From the NCBI RefSeq assembly GCF_000004825.1, contig NW_008805070.1, forward strand, positions 1-64,000: DNA of 64,000 nt. The letters run 5' to 3'. Below are positions 1 through 10,139 of this stretch, one piece after another. The number at the start of each line of letters is the position of its first letter. The stretch's first letter is position 1. This DNA is from Heterostelium album PN500 (Eukaryota > Evosea > Eumycetozoa > Acytosteliales > Acytosteliaceae). The position numbers were made by a program, and so were the translations under genes. The notes below the pieces were generated by a model that was not told where the DNA came from, searched no databases, and was given only the letters and a program-made list of their open reading frames with translations.

Positions 1-180
1 GCTTCAATCTTGGGGAGTACTCGGAGGAACTAGAACTTCCAAAAAGAAGAATTGTAAAGGTTCCAGTCCGATTGGAAAACGTAATGAAATAGTTCAAGTT
101 CCAATTATTAAAGAACGATCAGTTCTTCGTGGTTGAGTGCCAATGCGTCAAGGCCAACTTGGGAGTGACCTCCACCGTGT
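1..180 (+). other. possible coding relic cut by the window edge
   Basis: This stretch is visibly richer in G+C than the following 300 bases and reads as plausible protein in the frame starting at base 2, with Lys/Arg-rich and Val-rich segments and one in-frame TAG at about 89-91. The open frame resumes after the stop and runs to about 195. I do not recognise the protein. It may be the end of a gene outside the window, a decayed gene, or chance. Confidence 0.25.
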
Positions 181-515
181 CTAAAAAACAAAAACTATAT
201 TAAAAATAATAAAATAAAGTTCTAACTTGATTTTTACTTTTAAATTTTACATTTAAATAAATTTTTTTTTGTAAAAAATTTTGAAAAATTTTGAAATTTT
301 ATTTTTTTTTTGTAATTTTGTTGAATTATTTGGTTTTGCACTTGTTTAATTGTTATTTTTCCTATTTATCTAATAATATTTTTTTTGACATTGTTCATGA
401 ATTTATTTTCATTATTATTCCTATTTATCTAATAATATTTGACCATTGAAAAATCAAATTTTATATCTTTCTAAAAAAAATAATTAGAATTATTAGGTAG
501 TTAGCAAGATAAATA
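181..515. other. AT-rich intergenic stretch
   Basis: Mostly homopolymeric A and T. Two near copies of a short block around 'cctatttatctaataatatt' lie about 60 bases apart (about 360 and 420). A possible terminal mini-exon of the importin-like gene on the minus strand (about 470 down to 454) could lie here, since the frame carries across a GT-AG intron from 526 to 471. Nothing else is seen. Confidence 0.5.
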
Positions 516-3089
516 TTATGACTTACTAATATTCTCAAGTTCATGTTCTTTTATATCTAAAACACCTTGATGCTCTTCGATTTCGATTGATTGTTGCAAT
601 CTACTTATAATTGATTGACGGAGAGTTTCTAGGTATTCATTGGATGTCAGTGGATTATTGGAATGATTGTATTGAATTGTCATTTCTAAAAGCGTTGAAA
701 TTAATCCAGTTGAAGCATGTCTGATCACAACCGAAGGGAAATCGAGCAGTTTGTAAAGCTGTGTGATAATCTGTCCAATGTAAGGATGTATCTATAGATG
801 TGGTAGATCGGCAAGAATTTCAATTAAAGACAGTGTCATGTCGATGACTTCAATACGGTAGTTTAATGATTCCTTTGAGAGTTGTTTGATTTCATCCCAT
901 TGGAAGTCGAGAACATTGATCATCTGGTGAATGAGAAACTCATAGTGTGGCTGGAATCGGTCTTTAAGTATTTGAGCAAATCGAGTGATTGATCTTATGT
1001 AGTATTCCGATACCTTATTGGTGTGAGGTGGCATGTTTCTCTTAATTATCTCAACGATTTCCAATGAATGTTTGAAATCTTCATCGATCGATCCTTTAGA
1101 TTCCATGATTAGGATACTGATTGCTTCGAGAGCGGCACCAGTGGTACGACTTAGCGGATCGAATCGATCGCTTCGATGAATGATCGACATAAAGAATGGT
1201 AAGTATTCTTTGGCATGACTGGCGATGTTTGCAAACATTACTTCGCAAAGATTTGTCAAAACATTGACGACACCCTCTACAATGGCTGTAGGTAGTTCGA
1301 TATTCATATAATTAGCAAAATAATCTGTAATGTTACTTAATCGCTTATCGATTGTTGAATTTGCAACCCTGACGAGTGTCGTCAAGGTTCTTAATATCGA
1401 ATTTTGGACAATGGGATGACTGTCATTCAATTTCAATAGTGTATCCAAAATCTCGTTGGTTTGTTCTTCGTTTGGTTCCACTGTATTAAGCATAAAATGT
1501 GTCACTTCTAAATAGTTTTCTCTTAACAATGGTTCTGGATGTGTGAAATACTCAGAGAATGATTTAAATGCACTGCAGTCAGTTAATAAGTAGAGTTTTC
1601 AAATAGTGACGAAAACAGTATAATAGTATTTACCCAATAAAAGTATAATCTTTGATATATTCTTCGATAGTTATGGTTTCTAAATGAGCCAATCCAGCTA
1701 TCTTTTTCCAATCACCCGATACGACTACTATTTCTTTTAGTACTTTAAAATTTCTGTATACAAGTTGGGGAAGTGTAGAAACTAATACATATAAACAGTG
1801 AATTGCATATTTGGGAGCAGTTATCTCTTTTTCCTTTAATTAAAATAAATTAAAATACAGTTAATTCTCGATAAAATAGTTAATAATAATAAATAAAACA
1901 ATATTTACCTGTGATTCCCATTGTTTAATATCATCATCGCTCAACTTTAAAAACTGTGATAAAATAAAAGTAAAGAATTTCTCTTTGAGTTCTTCACCAG
2001 TGGCGTCGGATTGTAATGCACCGACCAGATAACCCAATAATTGTTCAATCACATCTATTTATTTATATATAAATATTATTAATTAAATAATTAGTTAGTT
2101 GATTATTATATATAAAGAAATAAGACAAATAATAAACATACTCTCATCCAACTGATTTGAATCAGCCAATTCAAATATTGCTTCATAGAAATTTAAGAAA
2201 CCTAATTCGTCGAATGCTTCATTATTGATAAAATCCTCATATCTCTAGAATATAATGAAAGTTAATTATGATCTAACAATATATATATATATATTTTAGT
2301 AATGATTATATTTACTTACAGCAGACAGATATCTTACAATTGGTTCACCGTCTATCTCTAAATCAAGAAAGTTTGAAAAGGTAATCTGAAGAAAAAAATT
2401 GATAAAGTACATTGTTGTATCGTTGATTTGTTCAAAAGTGATTTCGATCATATTTGAAAGTGATGATTCAAATTCATTGATTTGTTCTGATGATGCATTT
2501 GATTTTAAAATAAAATTGATCAATTCTAAACATGAATATCTGAATTCTATATTGTTATTCTTAATATATCTTTTTGATATTGATTGTAATATACTTTGAT
2601 ATTCATCTATATTAATTATTAAATAGAGAAGATTATTAGTTTGTTTATGAATAAATATGTTAAAGATAGCTTTTACCTATTTCATTTCGATGATTATGAT
2701 AAAGACTCTTGATGAATTCAATGATGATCGTGTTTATATTATAATTACGTTGCAATTCAAGAAGATCTAATGATTTCGATTGTAATTCAATCTTTGTTGT
2801 CAATGTTAAATCATTCCAAATCGTATTTGTTATATCGATGTGATGTGAATCTATTTCATATAAAACAAAGAAACAATCTTTAACAATCTATTATTATAGT
2901 AATATAGATTATGAGTATGAAATGAACATTAACTAATAAGTGATTACATACTTGTTTTTTAGTGAAATTTGTATTCAAAACATCGAATAGATCATTGATC
3001 AATTCATTTCTATCTTTATAGTCATCTAATACTTTTCTGATATCTCTTTCTCTTATTGTTTTGATTAATTGATTTAAATCTATACTCAT
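516..3089 (-). CDS. importin-5-like HEAT-repeat protein (copy 1), one in-frame stop
   Basis: Seven exons can be chained in frame on the minus strand: 3089-2952, 2887-2677, 2606-2320, 2244-2142, 2054-1909, 1833-1634 and 1572 onward. The start is the ATG of MSIDLNQL. The product is almost all amphipathic helices, as in HEAT-repeat karyopherins, and the C-terminal third resembles importin-5 (karyopherin beta-3), which carries cargo into the nucleus with Ran. A TAG at 794-792 lies in frame; reading continues in the same frame for about 90 more codons that still resemble the paralogue at 5.5-6.6 kb. The product is therefore either a truncated protein of about 620 residues or a recent pseudogene. 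Importin-5 proteins usually exceed 1,000 residues, so even the full frame is short. The family call rests on pattern recognition, not a search. Confidence 0.65.
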
Positions 3090-3434
3090 TTTTAAAACCA
3101 CTCATTATATATCTTTCATTCCGGTAACCTTTTTTTAAAAATCTTTGTAGAAATCTAATTTTTTTATTTTTTTTATTTTTAAAAAGATAATAAAGACTAA
3201 GTTTATAATTATTCACAGATCTGTGATTGTGTAATCTCAGATTAAGTACTAAAGATCATCATCTTTATTTTTCAAGTGATATTCAATCGATCGATGATGT
3301 GATTAAAATCACAGTCCTTTTCAAATCCTTCCCTCATCTTCATTAAGTGCTGCGATTTTTAAAGATAAAAGTTCAAGGTAAAAAACGGTATGTTCATTCA
3401 TTCATGAACATGTTTAATTTATAAACAGCCAAAA
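3090..3434. promoter_or_regulatory. shared upstream region of two divergent genes
   Basis: About 345 bases separate the minus-strand importin-like start from the plus-strand F-box/FNIP start. The region is AT-rich with T runs and a small direct repeat of 'attcatgaacatg' type near 3395-3415. Both promoters must lie here if the genes are expressed. No specific factor site is recognised. Confidence 0.4.
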
Positions 3435-5068
3435 ATGGATAAAGATAATGAAAATCATATTTTTGTTCATTTATCTCACCTCTTACTTTCAAATATTATC
3501 AAGCACCTAAATGATAATATAGACAAAATATGTTTTACTTTGGTTTGTAAACGGTGGTTCGATGAACGTGAGAGAATTCTTTTGTTTACTGATGGTATAG
3601 ACTGCTCAAAGAGGATACCTAGAATCTATATGAACTCGTACAGATCGATATTCGCAACACGAATAAGCCAAACCAAACAAACACTCCTCATATATTCAAA
3701 GGATAGAGATCACAGCTCATTTGATTATAAAATTCGATCAGGTAACTATTATTATTCAATAACTATTAATAATAAGTTACATAAAATATTATTATATACT
3801 AATATATTTTATAACGAATTACAGATACATTCTCTACATTTAATGAGATCAGTCCGAATTTTAACAAATTGGTCTTGAAAATGAATTCTTTGATTGACTG
3901 TCAACGTCTATATCAAATGATGTCATTATCAAATATTACAATCTTCAGAGGTTGCACTACAGTAAAGTATGGACTTCCAAGAAATTTAATAAAAATTACA
4001 TTTGCCCACCGATTTGATGAACCTCTGTTCAGAGGTTGCTTGCCGCCTACATTGAAGAAAGTCAAGTTTAATTGTTCATTCCCTAATTCCATTGAACCTG
4101 GAGTGTTTCCCGATACACTAGAGTGCTTAAAGTTTATGCCACATTTCAGTAGTAATACCGATAGAAAACCACATAGACTTGTTTCTGGCCTTCTACCACC
4201 CAACCTCAGAAAGTTTCGCTATTATCATAGCCACGATGAAGAACCAACCGATGATTTTGTACTTCCAAAGACACTAAACATTTTGGAATGTATACCATCA
4301 TCATGGGCGAAACTCACCAAAGATTTACCAAATCTTCACACAATATCTTTCAAAACAGTGGCGCCAATCAGTCATATTAATCTTGACAATCTACATCGAT
4401 CACTCACAACACTGAGATTTATTTCTCAAGTTAGATTGTTATCTTCAATTCCAATAACTGTCAAGAACTTGAATATCAGTAAAGCACACTATCATATCGA
4501 TTCACTTTTCCCAAATCGATCACTCTATCAGTTCGATTGACTCATAATCAATGCAAACAAAAGAGAATCACTTGCTGATTTAAAAATAAGGAGATTGGTT
4601 CTTTTACAATCCGAAAATACCCAGATCACCAATATCCCATTCGGAACAGAAGAATTGTATATCAATTGTGAACAAGAAAATACAACTGCAAAGATACAAT
4701 TTAACTTTAATAATGCAATACCATCATCAGTTAGAGAATTAGGGATCAACACAATTGTAATGCTAAACCCAAGAATAGTTCCAAGTTCAGTGGAGTCATT
4801 TGTTCATTGGAGTAACGAACGTATATTCAATTTTCCTGCACATCTCATTCCAGATTCAATTCAGGACTTCACTTGTTACTCAGTGTGTATTCCACTCAAA
4901 ATAAAGAACATTTATATATCCACAAAAAACAAATGTTCAATTCGAAAGCTTGATGAACAATATTATCTTATGGTTGGTCATCCAATTCAACGTTTCATTG
5001 CAACGATATTTCACAAATCAGAGATTGTCAAACATACTTTAATGGAAAGAATTCAAAGCCCAAAATAA
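3435..5068 (+). CDS. F-box/FNIP-repeat protein, interrupted by an in-frame TGA
   Basis: Exon 1 (3435-3741) starts with ATG and encodes an F-box-like helix bundle ending in a 'VCKRWF' motif. A GT-AG intron (3742-3824) joins it in frame to exon 2. The rest holds degenerate FNIP-type repeats, with motifs such as 'LPPTLKKVKF' and 'LPPNLRKF' spaced about every 22 residues. F-box/FNIP proteins are a large dictyostelid family, thought to be substrate adaptors of SCF ubiquitin ligases. A TGA at 4538-4540 interrupts the frame, but the same frame stays open from 4541 to 5068 with more of the same repeats ('IPSSV'-type). With the stop bridged there are about 516 residues. The gene is probably a young pseudogene or encodes a truncated product. 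Confidence 0.6.
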
Positions 5069-5514
5069 TATCCAACTGTTACACAATCCAGACAACAAGA
5101 GCACACTTGTCTGCACCTAATTATCAAACATCAATAATATTCAATAATATAAACCAGCCGAATCCAAACAAGGAAAAGGATTGCGACAACCATTGTCAAT
5201 CTTCACGCTCTAAATCAATAGTTTTGGAAGCACATAAGAATATAAAGTCTAGTATAATCATATTTCCAACTATTTATTTATTCTTTTTTGTATCCTATTT
5301 ACTCTAGATAAACTCTGAATAGACTAGGTTTTTTTTAAATTTATCTATCTATGAGATAGGAAAATAAAAAGAATATTAGATTTTGTTTTTTTTAAATAAA
5401 TCAAATATTTTTTAATATACTCCTGAAGAAATATTCTTTAAAATCAGCAACATCATCAACATCAGTAATGAATTATATTGTTTGAGCTTACTAACGATTG
5501 TTTGATTAATGTGC
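5069..5514. other. intergenic stretch, nothing recognised
   Basis: About 445 AT-rich bases between the converging FNIP gene and the importin-like pseudogene. A weak open frame (5107-5307) has no ATG at its apparent start and no recognisable product. It probably holds only the 3' ends of both genes. Confidence 0.4.
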
Positions 5515-6653
5515 TCATAGTTCCGACTCTTCAAATTCCCAAGGTGATTTGAGTGATTCTAAATCATAAATAAATGTGTTAGAATTGAGGTAGATCATTA
5601 ATATTTATGATTTAAATATCTTACTAATTTTTTCAAGAATAATTTCTTTGGTTTCCAATATATCTTCTTCGATCTAAATTGACTTTTGGAGTTTATTAAT
5701 AATAGATTGACGTAGTGTTTGGATGTATTCTTTTGTTTTGTTTAGTGTCTCTTTGCTATCTAAATCAGTGAATCCACCATGATATGTAATTGTCCTTTTA
5801 AATAATCGATAAAGCAACCGAGTTGATTCTTCTTTGATTTCAAATGAATCGAAATCGATCAATTTGAAAAGCTGAGTGACAATCTGCCCGGTGTAAGCAT
5901 GTATTGGCTCTTTGTTGGAGAGTATTTTAATAAAAGTAAGAGTCAATTTAATGATTTCAACATGTTGGTTTAATTCTGCCTCTGAGAGTTGTTGAAGTTC
6001 TTCATTGGTGATATCGAGAACATTGATAAAGTAGTGAATGAGGAATTCAAAGTGTGGTCCTTTAGAAATCAAAACAATCAATTCTAAACATGAATATCTG
6101 AATTCTATATTGTTATTCTTAATATATTTTTTTGTATACTGATTGTAATATACTTTGATATTCATCTATTTTATTATATAAATATTGTTATTAATAGTAA
6201 AGAAAAGAGTCAGTCAAAAATAATAAATTTAAAGTCAGCTGACTATATAGAAAGTAATAGTATATTTACCTATTTCATTACAATGATTATGATAAAGATT
6301 CTTGATGAATTCAATGATGATTGTATTTATATTATAATTACACTCCAATTCAAGAAGATCTAATGATTTCGATTGTAATTCAATCTTTGTTGTCAATGTT
6401 AAATCATTCCAAATCTCTTGTGAATCTATTTGATTTAAAACAAAGAAACAATCTTCAACGACCTATCATTATGTTAGTAACGAAATTGAAATAAGTTATA
6501 AAATAGATTACATACTTGTTTTTTAGTGAAATTTGAATTCAAAACATCGAATAGATCATTGATCAATTCATTTCTATCTTTGTAATCATTTAATACTTTT
6601 CTGATATCTCTTTCTCTTATTGTTTTGATTAATTGATTTAAATCTATACTCAT
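5515..6653 (-). pseudogene. internally deleted importin-5-like pseudogene (copy 2)
   Basis: This is a paralogue of the gene at 516-3089. Exon 1 (6653-6516) and exon 2 (6462-6270) match copy 1 closely, with the same splice phases and the same start, but exon 2 lacks six codons. Exon 3 begins at 6165, carries a one-base insertion in an A run near 6130, and then jumps from the sequence matching about 2520 of copy 1 directly to that matching about 950. The middle of the protein is therefore missing. The C-terminal part is open to a TAG at 5676-5674, where copy 1 has a Glu codon, and similarity continues beyond it through a plausible intron (5624-5559) to a TGA at 5517-5515. A frameshift, a large internal deletion and a nonsense codon together make this a clear pseudogene. 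Confidence 0.8.
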
Positions 6654-6796
6654 TTTTAACCACTCATCAATCTTTATATTATATTATGTTGTACAGTTTT
6701 AAAGTGATCTAATATTTAATAACAAAGAAATATACAAAAATATAATTTTAAAGATCATCTATGCTAAATTTTTAGATTTTTTTTACACAACTTACA

Positions 6797-8362
6797 ATGA
6801 ACAAACAATTATTCTTAAGATTATTTAATAACAAAACTTTGTTTTATATAATTTTTAACTATGCTAATTATATATTTAAGATAGTTTTGAAAAAGAATAT
6901 AGTTTTCAAATGGAATAAAGTTATTCTTTCACCAAGTATATTGGCAGGTAATGGATATTTAGAGTTGTTAAAACATTACGCCAATGAACATAGATACTCT
7001 ATTATCTACAATGCTTATAGTGTCTTGAATAACTCGATTATAGCAAACCATTTGAATATTATTAAATATTTATGTGAAGACTTGAAAGTAGATAGTTTAG
7101 CGAAGGATGATAAAGATAACTTGTTTAGACTTGCATCTCGATTTTCTAGATTACAGATCATCCGATATCTTGTTGAAGTGTGGAATATAGATTTAGATTA
7201 CTATGCTGCTTTTATAGAGTCACCATTATCCGGTGATATCACCATTGTAAAATATCTATCGGAACAGATAGCCGTTGCTGACATCAAACAGAATCGATAT
7301 CCAAAGACCGTGTTTGAAATGGCAGCGAAATCAGGAGATGTCAATATCTTAGAATGGCTCTATTCTAATCAATCGGTGTGTCACACTGCTGGTTGGGGAT
7401 CAGTTTATCACAGTGCAATAGAAGGTGGTCATTTACCAATGGTTGAATACCTGTTGGAGCGTAATAATCATAATAATAATATTAACAATAATATAAAACA
7501 GAGCTTGGAGTTAGATAGTTATCTACAACAAACACGTAAATATATCATTGATTTCGGAATTGAAAAAGATAAATTGGAAATAGTAAAACTATTGCATAGT
7601 GTTTGGTTTAAAAATCAAAATAAAGAATTTAAGTCGAACAATGCTTACAAGTTTGCTATTAACAATGGTAACTGTGAGATGCTCGAGTGGTTGGAGGAGA
7701 ATGTTGGCGGTTTCACTTCTTCTTCAGTGAACAGTGAAACATTAAACATTGCAGCTGCTAAAGGTAGATTGGATTTGGTTAAATGGATATATGGGAGATG
7801 TGGGGAACAATGTTTCAATTCTAACAACGATAGAGAATTCTCTGCTCTGGATTTTGCTGCTGCCAATGGACATTTTGAGTTGGTCATTTGGATGAATGAG
7901 AATATCAACTTTGGCGGATGTTCTAGTCCATCTACAAACGCAATAGACTATGCTTCAAAGGGTGGATATCTAGAGATCATTCAGTATCTTCATAACAACC
8001 GATATTGTTGTAGTGAAAAAGCGATGGATAATGCTGCCAAGTACAACCAATTTGATACTTTGAAGTGGTTGCATTTAAATAGAAGTGAAGGTTGTACTAC
8101 AAATGCAATGGACAGTGCTGCTAAATCAAATCATATAAATATTGTAAAGTGGTTGCATGAAAATAGGAGTGAAGGTTGCACAACTAACGCAATTGATAAA
8201 CCTTCTTTGAGAAGTGATGGAATAAGTATGATAAGATGGTTACTTGAAAATCGCACCGAAGGATTTAGTCAGCTAACTTTTTACACCTGCGAGGTGAGTG
8301 GATCATCTGACATTCGAAATTTACTACAAGAGTATAAACATCTGGCAAGAAATTTAGATTAA
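6797..8362 (+). CDS. dictyostelid ankyrin-repeat protein, intact
   Basis: A single-exon gene of 521 residues starting at ATG 6797. The N-terminus (MNKQLF..., hydrophobic, then 'SILAGNGYLELLK') is the leader shared by all four ankyrin loci in this window. The rest is a run of ankyrin-like helix-turn-helix units of about 30 residues with signatures such as 'NIVKWLHENRSEGCTTNAID' and 'AAKGRLDLVKWIYG'. A short Asn run sits near residue 225. These proteins form a very large dictyostelid family of unknown function, presumably protein-binding scaffolds. It is the only gene of the 0.4-8.7 kb array with no visible lesion. It lies head-to-head with the importin pseudogene, 143 bases away, where copy 1 of the array has the FNIP gene instead. 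Confidence 0.85.
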   Translation: MNKQLFLRLFNNKTLFYIIFNYANYIFKIVLKKNIVFKWNKVILSPSILAGNGYLELLKHYANEHRYSIIYNAYSVLNNSIIANHLNIIKYLCEDLKVDSLAKDDKDNLFRLASRFSRLQIIRYLVEVWNIDLDYYAAFIESPLSGDITIVKYLSEQIAVADIKQNRYPKTVFEMAAKSGDVNILEWLYSNQSVCHTAGWGSVYHSAIEGGHLPMVEYLLERNNHNNNINNNIKQSLELDSYLQQTRKYIIDFGIEKDKLEIVKLLHSVWFKNQNKEFKSNNAYKFAINNGNCEMLEWLEENVGGFTSSSVNSETLNIAAAKGRLDLVKWIYGRCGEQCFNSNNDREFSALDFAAANGHFELVIWMNENINFGGCSSPSTNAIDYASKGGYLEIIQYLHNNRYCCSEKAMDNAAKYNQFDTLKWLHLNRSEGCTTNAMDSAAKSNHINIVKWLHENRSEGCTTNAIDKPSLRSDGISMIRWLLENRTEGFSQLTFYTCEVSGSSDIRNLLQEYKHLARNLD

Positions 8363-8374
8363 ATCAATGTTTAA

Positions 8375-8455
8375 AATTTATTGTTGGTCATCCAATTCAA
8401 CGTTTCATCACAACGATATTGTTAAACATACTTTAACAGAAAGAATAGATCTAAT
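8375..8455 (+). pseudogene. relic of the 3' end of an F-box/FNIP gene
   Basis: About 75 bases closely match 4970-5055, the last codons of the F-box/FNIP gene, including the block 'ttggtcatccaattcaacg', with a small internal deletion. No coding frame of useful length remains. It follows the ankyrin stop codon directly and precedes an importin-like relic, which repeats the gene order seen at 3.4-6.6 kb. Confidence 0.7.
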
Positions 8456-8514
8456 AAATATTTAATTTTTTTGCATTTAAATAATGAAGAAACCAATTGA
8501 TTAAGTTTTTATGA

Positions 8515-8705
8515 AATTTTTTTGTCAAATCATTCCAAATTGTATCTGGAATATCGATTTGATATAAAAACAAAGAAACAATCTTTAATAATATAATAAT
8601 AGCATAAATTTGATTATGAATAATTAAAACTGATTACATACTTGTTCAAGTGAAATTAAAATTCAAAATATCGAATAGATCATTCCTATCTTTATATATT
8701 AAAAA
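8515..8705 (-). pseudogene. relic of importin-5-like exons 1 and 2 (copy 3)
   Basis: The stretch matches the region around exon 2, intron 1 and exon 1 of copies 1 and 2 (2800-3020 and 6400-6580). It keeps the block that reads 'aaacaaagaaacaatctt' on the plus strand and the exon 1 donor 'acatacttgtt'. Deletions and substitutions break all frames, and the start codon region is gone. It is a degenerate third unit of the tandem array. Confidence 0.7.
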
Positions 8706-8758
8706 AATAAGAAGAATCAAACACAATGATATTTATTATTATTTAAAAAGTGATATAT

Positions 8759-9484
8759 TTAAGCAGAGAGGATACCGAATGAGAATTGGGTCTTTCCATC
8801 TTGAACGAGATCCATGTTAGTTGGGAAACCCTCGGTTTGACGGAAACTGATGATACCGGTGGATGGATCGTACTTGAAGTAGACAGAACCATTGGCAACG
8901 GTTGCTCCTGGCCAGGCGGTTTGAGCTACAGTGATTTGGCAAACGATTTCAGAATCTGGTGGAGAGAGTTGTGGGATTGGACATTGGACATAGTCATCAC
9001 CATTCTTGCAAGTAACTGGATTAACTTGGTATGGAATGATGGTGAATGCATAGGAACCAGCTGGTGAACTAACCAATGAATCCTTGCAGACTAATTTAAC
9101 GTCAATGGCGTAGGCGAATTGGTTGGCAAGGACTTGGAACATTGACAAACCTTGGAGTGATGACAAGTCATTGTGGACACCTGATGGCAAGTTCTCGTGT
9201 ACACCTGGCTCTGGGTTGTAAACATCGTTGTGTTGGTAAGCATTTACCCAAACAGATGATCCAATGTTGCATGATAAGAACTTGTCTGCATAATGATTAT
9301 AGTAATAATGAAATGATTGGTTAAAAAAACTATTATAGAAACCAACTTAACTATAAAAGAACTTACCATTGTATTGATCATTTGGAGCGAAAGCAATGGT
9401 ATCACCTTCGTTGTATGTGACAGCGGTTCCAGTTAAGTTTTTAGAGGTGAAAAAGATAGCTTGAGTTGCGGTAGGAGTTGTCAT
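8759..9484 (-). CDS. cadA: DdCAD-1-like calcium-dependent cell adhesion protein
   Basis: Two exons, 9484-9367 and 9285-8759, join through a clean GT-AG intron in frame to give 214 residues. DdCAD-1 of D. discoideum has about 213. Recognisable conserved stretches are 'NDLSSLQGLSMFQVL', 'SYAFTIIPYQV', 'QLSPPDSEIV' and 'NGSVYFKYDP', in the same order as DdCAD-1. DdCAD-1 is a two-domain beta-sandwich protein without a signal peptide. It reaches the surface through contractile vacuoles and mediates early EDTA-sensitive cell-cell adhesion during aggregation. No signal peptide is seen here either. Acidic and Asn residues suited to calcium binding are present, but I did not map each site. The call is made with good confidence; orthology rather than paralogy is inferred. 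Confidence 0.9.
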
Positions 9485-10139
9485 TTTTCGATATTTGATA
9501 AAGTGATAATAAGTTCTTAAGTATTGCTGAGTTGATGAATAGAATTAAAATGAACCTGCAGTGAGTATTTATAGCATTTTAAAGCTTTTAAGAATCATTT
9601 AATATTTATTAATTTAAATTAAAATATATAGAAAAGACAAAATGATAGAATATCTTCATTTGTAATTCAACCAAAATGGGTTGACTCATTTGTTTTGATG
9701 CTTTTTCTATGACCTTTTTTTTTTGTCACACCACAATTTTAAATAAAAATAAATCTTGTAGATTAACCTTGATGAAAAATTTTTAAATCCAAATTACAAA
9801 TAAAAAACAGTTTTATCATTGGTTTGTTGAATTAGTATCTCCACATTTTTAAACATACAGACTCATTATTAGTTTGTGGTAGCTTAAATTAAAAATTCTC
9901 AAACCCCTGATTTTGAACATCAACTCATTCATAATTAAATGATTTTTATTTTTAGGGATTAATGGTATACTAAAGTTGTGAAGTCATATTAAATCAAACT
10001 TTTTTTACCGTTTTTCTGGTCAAATTACACTAATTATGATCATGATTAGCCAATGATATTATAATAAAGAAAAAAAGAACTGAACTGTTTGGAAAAAACT
10101 AAAAATATATTAATAATAATAGTCATTTTATTCATTTAT
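9485..10139. promoter_or_regulatory. upstream region of the cadA homologue
   Basis: A 655-base gene-free stretch, mainly A+T runs. It must hold the cadA promoter on its left side and the 3' flank of the ankyrin gene on its right. Several T-rich and 'ttggtt'/'tttgtgg'-type blocks are present, but no defined regulatory element can be assigned by eye. Confidence 0.4.

Noticed and set aside
3913-4203. Minus-strand ORF of 96 codons inside the F-box/FNIP gene
   Set aside because: Lies entirely antisense to FNIP repeats; a shadow of the regular repeat composition.
7645-7908. Minus-strand ORF in the ankyrin gene
   Set aside because: Antisense to an intact coding exon; no independent coding signal.
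8786-9067. Plus-strand ORF of 93 codons
   Set aside because: Antisense to the cadA homologue, whose splicing and motifs are convincing.
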